A stretch of 64,000 bases of DNA, taken from assembly GCF_000429545.1 (NCBI RefSeq), contig NZ_AUCB01000005.1, positions 1 to 64,000 of the forward strand, written 5' to 3'. Below are positions 35,395-45,723 of the stretch, in pieces. Within the stretch, counting starts at the first letter, position 1, and each line of letters opens with the position of its first letter. Under the pieces are notes generated by a model, which was given only the letters and a program-made list of their open reading frames with translations, was not told the origin of the DNA and searched no databases. The position numbers and the translations under genes were made by a program. This stretch comes from Arenibacter certesii DSM 19833. Its GTDB lineage: Bacteria; Bacteroidota; Bacteroidia; Flavobacteriales; Flavobacteriaceae.

Positions 35395-37614
35395 ATGATA
35401 CCAAAAGTATTTAGAGAGGTTATTGACCTCGGGGACGGTAGGGAAATTTCTATCGAAACCGGAAAATTGGCAAAGCAGGCACATGGTTCTGTTGTTGTAC
35501 AGTCAGGAAAATGTATGTTATTATGTACAGTTGTTTCCAATTACAAACAAAGTGATGTGGATTTCCTTCCACTTACGGTAGATTACCGTGAAAAATTTGC
35601 AGCATCTGGACGTTACCCAGGTGGTTTCTTTAAGAGAGAAGCAAGACCTAGTGACGGGGAGGTGTTAACTATGAGATTGGTAGACCGCGTATTGCGTCCA
35701 CTTTTCCCAAAGGATTATCATGCTGAAACCCAGGTAATGATCCAATTAATGTCTCATGACGATGATGTTATGCCAGATGCTATGGCTGGATTAGCCGCTT
35801 CTGCTGCTATTCAATTGTCTGATTTTCCTTTTGAATGTCCTATTTCTGAGGCTAGAGTTGGTCGTATCAATGGTGAATTCATCATAAATCCAACACGTGC
35901 ACAATTAGCAGAGTCCGACATCGATATGATGATTGGTGCTTCTGCCGATTCTGTAATGATGGTGGAAGGTGAAATGGATGAGATTTCTGAAGAAGAAATG
36001 GCCGAGGCCATTAAATTTGCCCATGAAGCAATTAAAGTTCAGTGTGCTGCACAGGTAAGATTGGCAGAAGCATTTGGAAAGAAAGAAGTTCGTGAATACG
36101 AAGGAGAAAGGGAAGATGCAGATTTAGCAAAGAAGATCCATGATATGGCATACGACAAGGTATATGCCGTTGCAAAAGCAGGTTCTTCCAAGCAAGAAAG
36201 AACCGCCGCCTTTGATGCTATAAAAGAAGAAGTTAAAGCTAGCTTCTCGGAAGAGGAAACAGCGGATTTTGGATCAATGATTTCCAAATATTATTACCAA
36301 GCAGAGAAAGAAGCGGTTAGAGACCTTACCTTAAATGAAGGCCTCCGTTTAGACGGTCGTAAGACTGACGAGATTAGACCCATCTGGTGTGAAGTAGATT
36401 ATTTACCTTCTACACACGGTTCTGCTCTCTTTACTCGTGGAGAAACTCAAGCCTTGGCAACAGTTACATTAGGTACCTCTAGAGAGGCGAACCAAATAGA
36501 TATGCCCTCTTTTGAAGGTGAAGAGCGTTTCTATTTACATTATAACTTCCCACCTTTTTCAACAGGTGAAGCAAGACCTATTCGTGGAACATCTCGTAGA
36601 GAGATAGGACACGGTAACCTAGCACAACGTGCCTTAAAAGGAATGGTTCCTGATGAGTGTGCTTACACAGTTCGGGTGGTATCTGAAGTATTAGAATCTA
36701 ACGGTTCTTCTTCCATGGCTACTGTCTGTGCTGGTACAATGGCACTTATGGATGCGGGTATTCAGTTAAAGAAACCTGTTTCTGGTATAGCTATGGGATT
36801 GATTTCTGATAGTGATTCTGGAAAGTATGCTGTATTGTCTGATATTTTAGGTGATGAAGATCACTTAGGAGATATGGACTTTAAAGTTACTGGAACCGCT
36901 GACGGTATTACCGCCTGTCAAATGGACATTAAAGTAAAAGGATTGTCTTACGAAATATTAGTGAATGCGTTAAAGCAAGCACGTAATGGTCGTTTACATA
37001 TCCTAGAGAAATTGACTGAAACAATTGCTACTCCAGCTGCAGATGTTAAGGCTCATGCTCCTAAAATGATTACAAGACGTATACCTAACGAATTTATTGG
37101 CGCCTTAATTGGACCTGGTGGAAAAGTAATTCAAGAATTACAAAAAGTAACCGGTACAACTATCGTTATCAATGAAGATCCCGTTACTGAAGAAGGAATT
37201 GTAGAAATTTTAGGTGTTGGCAGTGAAGGTATTGATGCTGTTTTGGCAAAAATAGATTCTTTATTATTTAAACCTGAAGTTGGTAGCGTATACGAAGTGA
37301 AAGTAATTAAAATGCTCGATTTTGGTGCGGTAGTAGAATACATAGATGCCCCAGGCAACGAAGTATTGCTTCACGTTTCTGAATTGGCATGGGAACGCAC
37401 CGAAAATGTTTCCGATGTGGTAAACATGGGGGATGTTTTTGATGTGAAATACTTTGGTGTAGACCCAAGAACCAAAAAGGAGAAGGTATCTAGAAAAGCT
37501 ATCTTACCTAAACCCGAAGGTTATGTAGCAAGACCACCGAGAGAAGATCGTGGTAGAAATGACAGGGGAAACGATAGAAATAGAGATAGAGATCGCAAAC
37601 CTAGAAGAGACTAA
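35395..37614 (+). CDS. pnp: Polyribonucleotide nucleotidyltransferase (PNPase)
   Basis: This phosphorolytic 3'-5' exoribonuclease takes part in mRNA turnover. The 739-residue protein shows two RNase PH domains (about 10-230 and 310-545) joined by a helical domain. A KH domain follows ([20 protein letters not shown] in two parts, about 562-581), then an S1 domain (about 625-695: [19 protein letters not shown]). The second PH domain has [18 protein letters not shown] and the active-site DGRxT segment. A disordered Arg/Asp/Asn-rich tail (about residues 715-739) may bind RNA or partners. It follows rpsO by 234 bases with an own leader. Confidence 0.97.
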   Translation: MIPKVFREVIDLGDGREISIETGKLAKQAHGSVVVQSGKCMLLCTVVSNYKQSDVDFLPLTVDYREKFAASGRYPGGFFKREARPSDGEVLTMRLVDRVLRPLFPKDYHAETQVMIQLMSHDDDVMPDAMAGLAASAAIQLSDFPFECPISEARVGRINGEFIINPTRAQLAESDIDMMIGASADSVMMVEGEMDEISEEEMAEAIKFAHEAIKVQCAAQVRLAEAFGKKEVREYEGEREDADLAKKIHDMAYDKVYAVAKAGSSKQERTAAFDAIKEEVKASFSEEETADFGSMISKYYYQAEKEAVRDLTLNEGLRLDGRKTDEIRPIWCEVDYLPSTHGSALFTRGETQALATVTLGTSREANQIDMPSFEGEERFYLHYNFPPFSTGEARPIRGTSRREIGHGNLAQRALKGMVPDECAYTVRVVSEVLESNGSSSMATVCAGTMALMDAGIQLKKPVSGIAMGLISDSDSGKYAVLSDILGDEDHLGDMDFKVTGTADGITACQMDIKVKGLSYEILVNALKQARNGRLHILEKLTETIATPAADVKAHAPKMITRRIPNEFIGALIGPGGKVIQELQKVTGTTIVINEDPVTEEGIVEILGVGSEGIDAVLAKIDSLLFKPEVGSVYEVKVIKMLDFGAVVEYIDAPGNEVLLHVSELAWERTENVSDVVNMGDVFDVKYFGVDPRTKKEKVSRKAILPKPEGYVARPPREDRGRNDRGNDRNRDRDRKPRRD

Positions 37615-37635
37615 CTAAAACATAGTCACCATATT

Positions 37636-37679
37636 AAAAGCCCCGTTTTCCAAATATTTTGTGAAAACGGGGCTTTTTT
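37636..37679 (+). terminator. Intrinsic terminator after pnp
   Basis: Arms aaaagccccgttttc and gaaaacggggctttt form a 15-base perfect stem with a T run after it, starting 22 bases after the stop. Confidence 0.9.
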
Positions 37680-37797
37680 CATGTTGTATGAACAAAAATC
37701 AAAAATAATACAGCTTAATTGTAACATTTCTAACTTTCCTACGTATAACTATTGCAGCTTATGATTAGTGCACTTAATTTAGAAAGGAAAAATTTCG

Positions 37798-38661
37798 ATG
37801 AGACAGCTTAAAATTACAAAACAAGTTACCAATAGGGAAACTGCTTCTTTGGACAAATACCTACAAGAAATTGGAAAGGTAGACCTGATTACTGCAGATG
37901 AGGAAGTAGAATTGGCACAGCGGATCAAGGCAGGTGATCAGATTGCACTTGAAAAACTTACCAAGGCCAACTTACGATTTGTGGTATCCGTAGCAAAGCA
38001 ATACCAAAATCAAGGTTTAACGCTTCCCGATTTAATTAATGAAGGTAACCTTGGCCTTATAAAGGCTGCCCAGCGTTTTGATGAAACTAGGGGTTTTAAA
38101 TTTATTTCCTATGCAGTATGGTGGATACGTCAGTCTATCTTACAGGCATTGGCAGAACAATCTAGGATTGTTAGGTTGCCATTAAACAAAATTGGCTCCA
38201 TCAACAAAATAAACAAGACTTTTGCCTTCTTGGAGCAAGCTCATGAAAGACAGCCATCCCCAGAAGAGATTGCCAAAGAATTGGATATGACTGTTGAGGA
38301 TGTAAAGCAGTCCCTTAAAAACTCTGGTCGCCATGTATCCATGGATGCTCCATTGATAGACGGTGAAGATTCTAACCTATACGACGTATTGCGTAGTGGG
38401 GAGTCGCCTAATCCGGACAAGGAATTATTGCACGAATCTTTAAGGACAGAAATAGAAAGAGCTTTGGAAACATTAACCCCTAGGGAAGCGGATGTAATCC
38501 GTTTATACTTTGGCTTAGCGGGACAACATTCCATGACGCTAGAAGAAATAGGAGAAACATTTGACCTTACCAGAGAAAGGGTACGTCAGATAAAAGAAAA
38601 AGCTATTAGAAGATTAAAACATACCTCTAGAAGCAAGATTCTTAAAACATATCTTGGGTAA
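37798..38661 (+). CDS. rpoD: Primary RNA polymerase sigma factor (RpoD/SigA type)
   Basis: The 287-residue sigma-70 factor of the short Bacteroidota type lacks region 1.1. Region 1.2 is at [17 protein letters not shown]. Region 2 contains [20 protein letters not shown] and [15 protein letters not shown] (-10/-7 recognition). Region 3 follows [10 protein letters not shown]. Region 4 has [14 protein letters not shown] and the helix-turn-helix [23 protein letters not shown] split over residues 245-267. This factor reads the TAnnTTTG promoters listed elsewhere. It is monocistronic with two hairpins downstream. Confidence 0.95.
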   Translation: MRQLKITKQVTNRETASLDKYLQEIGKVDLITADEEVELAQRIKAGDQIALEKLTKANLRFVVSVAKQYQNQGLTLPDLINEGNLGLIKAAQRFDETRGFKFISYAVWWIRQSILQALAEQSRIVRLPLNKIGSINKINKTFAFLEQAHERQPSPEEIAKELDMTVEDVKQSLKNSGRHVSMDAPLIDGEDSNLYDVLRSGESPNPDKELLHESLRTEIERALETLTPREADVIRLYFGLAGQHSMTLEEIGETFDLTRERVRQIKEKAIRRLKHTSRSKILKTYLG

Positions 38662-38740
38662 CCCCAATCAATTTAAATTTTACACAAGTAGACACCTTAA
38701 TTGGAAATTTGTAGTTAAAATCGTAAATTGTACCGTTAAC

Positions 38741-38808
38741 AACAGTTATCATGACTGTTCGTTTTTTGATTGATGAATAAACTCCGGCTGATTACCGGAG
38801 TTTTTCAT
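38741..38808 (+). terminator. Tandem terminators after rpoD
   Basis: The first stem aacagt-(7)-actgtt at 38741-38759 is followed by six Ts. The second stem aaactccgg-(7)-ccggagttt at 38779-38803 is followed by Ts and is the stronger. It sits between convergent genes, and the A-rich flank could let the second act leftward too. Confidence 0.75.
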
Positions 38809-38826
38809 TTTATATATTAGGACAAT

Positions 38827-39780
38827 CTACAATTCATAATAGAAAGAATCCCTTAGTACTTCTAAGCTTTTTGGAACTGCTGTTTCTGGAGATTCATTTC
38901 CCTCAAATTCAAGCGAAACATACCCTCGATAATTAGTATCGCGCATTATCTGTCCAATTTTAGGATAATCTATATCCAAAGTATACCACTTACCCCCTCC
39001 ATAATAGGTTTTTGCCTGCACCAAAAAAGCCTGTGGAGCAAGTAACTTTATCTGTTCCTCTCTATTTTCTAAAAAATTACCCGTATCTAACGTCACCTGC
39101 AACCATGGACTGGCTATACTATCTACTATTCGCTTTACCCCTTCTGCAGTTCTTCCTAAGCCCCAATGGTTTTCTAGACCTAATACTACTCCGCATTTCT
39201 CTGCTACTGGCAAACATTTCTCTATGGCCTCTATCACCCAAACAAATGCATCATCATCGGTATAACCTTCCAAGGGCGATTCTATTCCTTTGTTGGCCAT
39301 AAGCTCATCAAAAGAACCAGACGTTCCCCAGCGCCCTGTATTTAACCTCATTGTGGGTATACCCAATTTATATGCTAACTCAATTTGATGGATAGTCTTT
39401 GCTATATTTTCATCGCGAGAGCTTTTTTCTGGGCTAACATATCCCTGGTGGGTGGAAAACCCCATTAAATCCAATCCCGCATGAAATGCTTGTTTTTTAA
39501 GTTTTTGCAAATACCCATTTTCCTCAGAACTCATCTGAACCAACAAAAGTTCAATTCCGTCAAAACCCATCGCTGCTGCCTTATCTATACAGAACTCCAT
39601 AGACACTTCCTCTTTTGGCCCATTAAACTGCCAAAAAGAATAGGTGGACACCCCAATAGGATTGTGCTTAATCTTTTTTATTTTTTTGGGATCAGCAACC
39701 GCACTCATGGGGCTAAAACTGGTTAAGGCTGTCCCCGCTCCCACCACAGCAGCGCCTTGAATAAATTTTCTTCTATCCAT
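38827..39780 (-). CDS. Exported sugar phosphate isomerase/epimerase-like TIM-barrel protein
   Basis: The 317-residue protein belongs to the xylose-isomerase-like TIM barrel (AP endonuclease 2) family. The N terminus MDRRKFIQGAAVVGAGTALTS is a twin-arginine signal, so it acts outside the cytoplasm. The barrel shows MGFDGIELLLVQM, GVVLGLENHWG (metal Glu), VTLDTGNFLE and GYVSLEFEGNE, the usual metal ligands. Such Tat-exported members are common in Bacteroidota and Planctomycetes and often lack a known substrate. It is monocistronic; no sugar genes adjoin it. Confidence 0.87.
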   Translation of the reverse strand: MDRRKFIQGAAVVGAGTALTSFSPMSAVADPKKIKKIKHNPIGVSTYSFWQFNGPKEEVSMEFCIDKAAAMGFDGIELLLVQMSSEENGYLQKLKKQAFHAGLDLMGFSTHQGYVSPEKSSRDENIAKTIHQIELAYKLGIPTMRLNTGRWGTSGSFDELMANKGIESPLEGYTDDDAFVWVIEAIEKCLPVAEKCGVVLGLENHWGLGRTAEGVKRIVDSIASPWLQVTLDTGNFLENREEQIKLLAPQAFLVQAKTYYGGGKWYTLDIDYPKIGQIMRDTNYRGYVSLEFEGNESPETAVPKSLEVLRDSFYYEL

Positions 39781-39893
39781 AAGTCTATATAATTAATTAA
39801 TCTTAATTCTAAATATACTCATTAAAACCATAATCTAATAGTCCAAAAATTTTAGGTTTAAATGATAAACGAGGATTTAGATGTATCTTTGCA

Positions 39894-39901
39894 TCCATAT
39901 T
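39894..39901 (+). promoter_or_regulatory. Bacteroidota -7 box for the DEAD-box gene
   Basis: TATCTTTG is an exact match, 16 bases before the ATG at 39918, so the expected leader is about 10 bases. Confidence 0.6.
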
Positions 39902-39917
39902 ATATTAAATAAAATGC

Positions 39918-41153
39918 ATGAATTTCAAGGAATTAAAGCTTAACAAACCTATTTTAAGAGCTGTTGCAGAAAAAAACTACAACGCCCCTACCCCAGTACA
40001 GGAAATGGCTATTCCATTAGTCTTAGAAGGGAAAGATATAATTGTATCTGCACAAACCGGAACTGGGAAAACTGCTGCTTATGCACTTCCCATTCTTCAA
40101 ATGCTATATAATAGGCAAGAAAGCTCAAAAAAAGGAAATAAAATAAAAGCTTTAATCGTGAGTCCCACTAGGGAATTAGCCATTCAGATTCAAGAAAGCT
40201 TTCGGGATTACGGTTTATACACCAGTCTAGTTTCCACGGTAGTCTATGGTGGTACCCCAATGGAACCGCAGATTGCCGAACTGAAAAAAGGAGTAGATAT
40301 CCTTGTCGCAACCCCAGGTAGACTCTTAGACCTACACAAACAGGATATTATAAATTTGGATTATGTGGAAACCCTTGTCCTGGATGAAGCCGACCTTATG
40401 TTGGATATGGGGTTTATAGATGATGTTAAAAAAATAGAGCGGCTCTGTCCTTCGGGAAAACAAACACTTCTTTTCTCGGCTACTATCCCCTATAAGGTGG
40501 TACAACTGGCTGACAGCATTTTAAAGGATCCCACAAAAATTACGCTCACTCCAACCTCCTTGGCTGCTGCAAGAGTACATCAATTACTTTATTTTACTCC
40601 AAAAGCAAAGAAGATAGAACTGTCCCTGCACCTTTTAAAAAACACTGTAAAAGGCAATATCCTTATTTTTAGGAGAACAAAATATGGGGTGGACAAATTG
40701 GAGCAAACCCTGCTAAAAAATAACTATAAAGTAGAAACTTTACACGGGGATAAATCTCAAATAGATAGGCAGGAAGCACTTAAGCGATTCAAAAACAAGG
40801 AAGCCAGTATTTTAATCGCTACCGACGTGGCCGCCAGAGGGATAGACATAGACAACTTAGATAATGTTCTAAATTTTGATCTTCCAAACATTCCTGAGAC
40901 CTATGTACACCGCATTGGAAGAACCGGAAGAGCCGGACAAAGCGGAACGTCATATTCCTTCTGCTCTGCCGACGAAAAAGAATATGTGATAAGCATACAA
41001 AAGCTAATGCAAAAACATATAGATGTTGTTGAGGACAATCCTTATCCTTTAGATCCCAAAGCAAAGCCCGAAATACATAAGAGGAAGGGAAGTAAACACA
41101 GAAAAGGAAGAAAATCTGAAGCGTCGAAAAAGAAAAAGAAACGGTGGTATTAG
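39918..41153 (+). CDS. DEAD-box ATP-dependent RNA helicase (RhlE-like)
   Basis: The 411-residue helicase has all core motifs: Q motif (NAPTPVQEMAIP), I AQTGTGKT, Ia PTRELAIQI, GG, II DEAD, III SAT, IV ILIFRRT, V TDVAARGIDI and VI HRIGRTGRAG. The tail after residue 365 is strongly basic (GSKHRKGRKSEASKKKKKRWY), as in RhlE-type proteins that bind ribosomal RNA or act in cold adaptation. Exact target unknown. Confidence 0.94.
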   Translation: MNFKELKLNKPILRAVAEKNYNAPTPVQEMAIPLVLEGKDIIVSAQTGTGKTAAYALPILQMLYNRQESSKKGNKIKALIVSPTRELAIQIQESFRDYGLYTSLVSTVVYGGTPMEPQIAELKKGVDILVATPGRLLDLHKQDIINLDYVETLVLDEADLMLDMGFIDDVKKIERLCPSGKQTLLFSATIPYKVVQLADSILKDPTKITLTPTSLAAARVHQLLYFTPKAKKIELSLHLLKNTVKGNILIFRRTKYGVDKLEQTLLKNNYKVETLHGDKSQIDRQEALKRFKNKEASILIATDVAARGIDIDNLDNVLNFDLPNIPETYVHRIGRTGRAGQSGTSYSFCSADEKEYVISIQKLMQKHIDVVEDNPYPLDPKAKPEIHKRKGSKHRKGRKSEASKKKKKRWY

Positions 41154-41260
41154 TATTTACTTGATTAAATACGCTATAATTTTACATCGATCTGTAATAG
41201 AATTATCGGTAGCGGCTCATTAAACAAACCGACCAATTTAGCAGAACCTAGCAAATTCCT

Positions 41261-41268
41261 TATCTTTA
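41261..41268 (+). promoter_or_regulatory. Possible -7 box for rpe-ypdA
   Basis: TATCTTTA is one base off the TAnnTTTG consensus and lies 27 bases before the rpe start. Confidence 0.4.
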
Positions 41269-41295
41269 TAAAAATTAACTTTTAGACAATTAAGA

Positions 41296-41955
41296 ATGGA
41301 TAAAAAATGTATTGCTCCTTCCTTATTAGCAGCCGATTTTGGCAATCTTCAGAGAGACATAGAAATGGTGAATAGAAGTGATGCAGATTGGTTCCATATA
41401 GATATAATGGATGGGGTCTTTGTACCTAACATCTCCTTTGGCATGCCAGTATTAAAGGCAATTACTGCCCACGCTACAAAGACCATAGATGTGCATCTTA
41501 TGATTGTAGATCCTGACAGGTATATAAAAACATTTGCACAATTAGGTGCCAATAACCTTACGGTACACTATGAGGCTTGCACGCATTTACACCGCACTTT
41601 ACAGGCCATTAAGGACGAGGGTATGGCAGCAGGGGTCGCCATTAATCCACATACAAATATCAGTCTCTTAGAAGATACTATTAACGATATTGACTTGGTA
41701 TTGATCATGAGTGTAAACCCAGGATTTGGAGGTCAATCTTTTATTGAAAATACCTATGATAAGATTAAAGCCTTAAAAGCATTGATCAACCGAAAAGGAG
41801 CACATACCCTAATAGAAATTGACGGTGGAGTAACCTCTGAAAATGCCAAACCACTTATAGATGCCGGAGCAGATGTTCTAGTTGCGGGAAGCTTTATCTT
41901 TAAGAGTGATGACCCCTCTAAAACAATAACAGAATTAAAAGAATTAGTAGGATAA
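41296..41955 (+). CDS. rpe: Ribulose-phosphate 3-epimerase
   Basis: This enzyme of the pentose phosphate pathway interconverts ribulose 5-phosphate and xylulose 5-phosphate. The 219-residue TIM barrel has SLLAADFGNL, DWFHIDIMDGVFVPNISFG (metal His and Asp), DVHLMI, LIMSVNPGFGGQSFI and IEIDGGV (catalytic Asp), with a phosphate-binding GADVLVAGSFIF. Its stop codon overlaps the start of ypdA (TAATG), so the two are translationally coupled. Confidence 0.96.
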   Translation: MDKKCIAPSLLAADFGNLQRDIEMVNRSDADWFHIDIMDGVFVPNISFGMPVLKAITAHATKTIDVHLMIVDPDRYIKTFAQLGANNLTVHYEACTHLHRTLQAIKDEGMAAGVAINPHTNISLLEDTINDIDLVLIMSVNPGFGGQSFIENTYDKIKALKALINRKGAHTLIEIDGGVTSENAKPLIDAGADVLVAGSFIFKSDDPSKTITELKELVG

Positions 41956-42947
41956 TGAAGGATTATGATATTATTATTATCGGGGGTGGACCAATAGGAA
42001 TAGCATGTGGACTGGAAGCTCAGAAGAAAGGAATGTCCTATATAATTATAGAAAAAGGATGTATCGTAAACTCTCTCTACAACTATCCTCTTAACATGCA
42101 ATTTTTTTCCTCTTCGGAAAAGCTAGAAATAGATAATATCCCATTTATCAGCATAGAGGCCAAACCCAAAAGGAATGAAGCCTTGGAATATTATCGTAGA
42201 ATAGTAACCTCTAACCAATTACAAATTCAATTGTTTGAGAAGGTTACTTCAATAGACAAGAACAACGGTCAGTTCCTTGTAAACACCACAAAAGATAACT
42301 ATAAAACGGATAATATCATTGTTGCTACGGGGTTTTATGATATCCCCAATACGATGGATGTCCCTGGTGAAGATTTGGAAAAAGTATCCCATTACTATAA
42401 GGATCCACACTATTATTCCAATCAGAAGGTTGCTGTAATTGGAGCTAGTAATTCTTCTGTGGATGCTGCTTTGGAATGCTACCGTAAAGGAGCCGATGTT
42501 ACCATGATTGTCCGTGGACCAGAAATTGGGGAACGCGTTAAATATTGGGTAAGACCCGATATTGTAAACAGGATTAGCGAAGGGAGTATAAAAGCCTATT
42601 ACAACAGCAACGTAAAGGAGATTACCGAAGAAGAAATCCACATTGCAACACCAGAGGGAACCATATCTATAGAGAACGATTATGTATTGGCCTTAACGGG
42701 ATATATGCCGAATTTCAATTTCTTGGAAAAATTAGGAATCCACTTATCAAATGACCATAAAAAACTCCCAAACTATAATCCTAAAACTATGGAAACCAAT
42801 GTTTCGGGTATCTATTTAGCTGGAGTAATATGTGGAGGTATGGAAACCCATAAATGGTTTATAGAAAATTCTAGGATACACGCCCCTATGATCATAGATC
42901 ATATTGAAAACAAAATCAGAGAGCAAAAGACAACTATTGCGGATTAA
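41955..42947 (+). CDS. ypdA: YpdA-type bacillithiol disulfide reductase
   Basis: This FAD flavoprotein of the thioredoxin-reductase superfamily is expected to reduce oxidised bacillithiol with NADPH. The 330-residue protein has the FAD motif IIIIGGGPIGIACGLEA (5-21), the NAD(P)H motif VAVIGASNSSVDAALECY (about 157-174) and the second FAD motif with the SGIYLAGVICGG stretch near residue 288. There is no CxxC redox pair, unlike thioredoxin reductase, as is usual for YpdA. The ATG overlaps the rpe stop codon. Confidence 0.88.
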   Translation: MKDYDIIIIGGGPIGIACGLEAQKKGMSYIIIEKGCIVNSLYNYPLNMQFFSSSEKLEIDNIPFISIEAKPKRNEALEYYRRIVTSNQLQIQLFEKVTSIDKNNGQFLVNTTKDNYKTDNIIVATGFYDIPNTMDVPGEDLEKVSHYYKDPHYYSNQKVAVIGASNSSVDAALECYRKGADVTMIVRGPEIGERVKYWVRPDIVNRISEGSIKAYYNSNVKEITEEEIHIATPEGTISIENDYVLALTGYMPNFNFLEKLGIHLSNDHKKLPNYNPKTMETNVSGIYLAGVICGGMETHKWFIENSRIHAPMIIDHIENKIREQKTTIAD

Positions 42948-43165
42948 TTACTATTGAAGTAATTGCCCTAATTTTTCATTTTCTAAGCCATAAATAGTTG
43001 CCTTTTTAAAAAGAATACAATACAAAAAGCGTTAAGATTACCCCAACACCACCCCCTCCATTAACGCATTTCCAACATTCTTTAATGCTATAGCAAATGC
43101 GCTCTTGTACCCGTATATTTTTATATAACTTATACTACCTCTAACGATAATCATTGGGAATCCAG

Positions 43166-43762
43166 ATGAGAATTCTATTAATCTTTATTTTTTTTATGAC
43201 CTTAGTTTCATTAAACGCCCAACATATTGCTCCCAAATCCATTAAAGATGAGGTAGCTACTGCCCTTTCCTATTACCCCGAACTGGCGGACACTCCTGTT
43301 ACCGTTAAGTTTAAAAAAAATATTAGAAAATCTACTATGATGGCCCAGCCTAATTTCTGGAGCCTCTTTGGGTCAAGGAAGAATAGAAAATACCTTATCC
43401 TAATAAGTGAAAAGTTTAAGATTTCAGGGAAGGAGTTTCATACCAAATCCATTGATCCTAAGATTATGATAGGATGGATTGGGCATGAATTAGGTCATAT
43501 TATGGATTACAAAGATAGGAGCAACCTTAATCTTTTTTGGTTTGGCATTAAATACTTCCTCTCTGGTTCTTATATAATAGAAGCAGAACGTGCTGCGGAT
43601 ACGTATGCTGTATCCCACGGAATGGGCACTTACATTTTAGGTACCAAAAACTTTATCCTGGACCATGCAGAAATCCGACAAGACTATAAAGACAGAATCA
43701 AGAAATATTATTTATCCCCCGAAGAGATCATGGTTTTGGTTGAACAAATGGAAGATAAATAG
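43166..43762 (+). CDS. Secreted HExxH putative metalloprotease
   Basis: The ATG at 43166 gives a 198-residue protein with a signal peptide (MRILLIFIFFMTLVSLNAQ). A zinc-protease signature is seen: H107-E-L-G-H111 followed by an E141-R-A-A-D145 segment that could supply the third ligand, as in gluzincins. The body is small (about 180 residues), shorter than the common M48 proteins, and I do not recognise a named family. It is likely a periplasmic or outer-membrane-associated peptidase. A single gene 206 bases after ypdA. Confidence 0.72.
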   Translation: MRILLIFIFFMTLVSLNAQHIAPKSIKDEVATALSYYPELADTPVTVKFKKNIRKSTMMAQPNFWSLFGSRKNRKYLILISEKFKISGKEFHTKSIDPKIMIGWIGHELGHIMDYKDRSNLNLFWFGIKYFLSGSYIIEAERAADTYAVSHGMGTYILGTKNFILDHAEIRQDYKDRIKKYYLSPEEIMVLVEQMEDK

Positions 43763-43841
43763 CTTACTTACCCTACGATACCACTTACCCTCCCTGTTAT
43801 TATAATTGAACGAATACCAATAAGAGATAATTTTAAGCGTA

Positions 43842-45371
43842 TTATGATTGTCTGTTTTCCATCACAAATTGTTCCCACTCTTCAAACTTTTCCTCTCCCA
43901 TTACACGTTCCATTTTTACCTGTCCGCCTTTCTTTTTATTAGCCGCATTCCAATCATGGAATATGGAAACTGGCACTGGAGTTACCTTTACTCCTTTTAA
44001 TGCTTTTGAACGTGCCACCTTATAATTCTTATTGGCACTTTTTAAATATTCATCCAAGTTTTCTGCGGTTTCATGCTCATCTAATTGTTCATCCGTGCCT
44101 AAGTACCAACAATGATGAAATTCACCTCCAATCTTTTTAGCGCAGATAGTGTATTCTGGAATTTTTATAGAAAATTGATCCTCAAGATGGTTTACGGCAT
44201 CGTCCATTTTATTTACAGATAGTTGAGATCCCACCACATTCAGGAAAAACTTGGTCCGCCCTGTTATCTTAATTTCTGCCCGTTCTATGTCTGTAAATTC
44301 TATGGTGTCTCCAATAATATATCGCCAAGCCCCAGAAACCGTACTGATGATTAGAACATAATCCTGATTTAATTCTACTTCTGACAAAGGGATACACGGG
44401 GCATCTTTTATCAGGGCTCCATTTTGATCTATATACTTCGGATTAAAGGGCACAAACTCAAAATAAATCCCTCCATTGGTTACCAATTGCATGGCATCGG
44501 TTTCTGGTCTCGCTTGGAATGCTATAAACCCTTCAGACGCCAAATAGGTATCAATAATTGTGATGGGCTTCCCCAATAACGCATTAAAACTTTTTTCGTA
44601 TGGAGAAAATGCAACTCCTCCAGAGGTATACACCTGCAAATTAGGCCATAGTTCGTGAATGTTCTTCAGTTTATGTCTTTCAATTACCTCCTTGAGCATC
44701 AGTTCCATCCAAGATGGAATACCACTTAGGGCTCCTATATCCCACTCGGTAGCTTTTTCGGCAATCCGATTAACACGTTCGTCCCAGTCATCTATTTCTG
44801 CAATTTCTTCTCCTGGCTTATAGTAACCCCTAAACCATGCGGGAATCTTACTTGCGCTTATTCCGCTAATTTCCCCTTCCAAATGTTCATCTACATTATC
44901 TAAGGCAGTAGAACTACCTAACATCATAATATCTTTTTCAAAGAAATCGGCAGGCAGATCAAAATTCGTTAAAGCATAGACTTGTTCTATTCCGGCGTCT
45001 TTTATCGCCTTAATCATTTCATTGGTCACCGGAATACGTTTACTAGTCTTCCCAGTTGTACCGGAACTTAGAGCAAAATAATCTGGTCTGCCCGGCCAGC
45101 TAACATCATTAGCCCCTTCGTGGATTTTGCACCACCACTCGGTGTTCATTTTATTATAGTCAAAATAAGGTACTTTTTGGGTAAAAGCATCTAACTGGTC
45201 TGGCGATTGTAAAATCTCATTAAACTTATAATGCTTACCAAAGTCGGTATCCTTAGCGGTCTCCAAAAGCATTTGTAATACTTCTTTTTGGGATTCTACC
45301 GGATTTTTTTCGCTTACCAACTGATCTCTTAAATCTAAAAACCCTTTAACTATACTACCTACTATCGCCAT
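43842..45371 (-). CDS. GH3-family acyl-adenylate/amide synthetase-like protein
   Basis: The 509-residue protein from the start at 45371 (MAIVGSIVKGFLDLRDQL) belongs to the GH3 (auxin-responsive promoter) superfamily of acyl-adenylating enzymes. The longer frame to 45467 adds a leader not seen in the family. Adenylation motifs are YFALSSGTTGKTSKRIPV (ATP-binding P-loop-like), VYTSGGVAFSPYEKSF, and YIIGDTIEFTD. Bacterial GH3 proteins are widespread in Bacteroidota; some act as amide synthetases, but the substrate of this type is unknown. There is no plant-like auxin pathway in the window. Confidence 0.88.
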   Translation of the reverse strand: MAIVGSIVKGFLDLRDQLVSEKNPVESQKEVLQMLLETAKDTDFGKHYKFNEILQSPDQLDAFTQKVPYFDYNKMNTEWWCKIHEGANDVSWPGRPDYFALSSGTTGKTSKRIPVTNEMIKAIKDAGIEQVYALTNFDLPADFFEKDIMMLGSSTALDNVDEHLEGEISGISASKIPAWFRGYYKPGEEIAEIDDWDERVNRIAEKATEWDIGALSGIPSWMELMLKEVIERHKLKNIHELWPNLQVYTSGGVAFSPYEKSFNALLGKPITIIDTYLASEGFIAFQARPETDAMQLVTNGGIYFEFVPFNPKYIDQNGALIKDAPCIPLSEVELNQDYVLIISTVSGAWRYIIGDTIEFTDIERAEIKITGRTKFFLNVVGSQLSVNKMDDAVNHLEDQFSIKIPEYTICAKKIGGEFHHCWYLGTDEQLDEHETAENLDEYLKSANKNYKVARSKALKGVKVTPVPVSIFHDWNAANKKKGGQVKMERVMGEEKFEEWEQFVMENRQS

Positions 45372-45723
45372 TTTTTCTTTAAAAATATGAGAGCTCCCTA
45401 TAACTGATGAACGCGGACGATTAATATGTTGATGCAAATAAAATATTGTTGATAAAACTAACCTCAATTAATCATGACTTTGGGAGAAAACTAAGCTAAA
45501 AACATGAGAAGGAGGCCAGTTTTTATCTGTGGCGATACAGTGATTTCTAATAGCACGGACAGGCCAAAGCAACATATAATAAAGAACAAGATGAATCCTA
45601 AATTTTAATTTGATTATTATTATATACGAGAGATAGGCCACAATTCCCATAAAGACGGTTATCACCTTAAAAATCACTTCCTATTATCGACAAGGATGCT
45701 TAACTTTAGCAAAAATGTAATTA
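45372..45723. other. 352-base gap between divergent genes
   Basis: A leftward 69-codon frame (45468-45677) has a hydrophobic first half and a Trp/Pro/His-rich end, but no recognised family, and is treated as uncertain. TAACTTTA at 45701-45708 lies 15 bases before the ankyrin gene start and may be its -7 box. Confidence 0.35.

Noticed and set aside
45372-45467. Longer start for the GH3-family gene
   Set aside because: The added 32 residues resemble no family member; MAIVGSIVKG fits the usual start.
45468-45677. 69-codon leftward frame with a hydrophobic first half
   Set aside because: It fills a gap, but no family, signal or promoter could be shown; chance in AT-rich DNA is possible.
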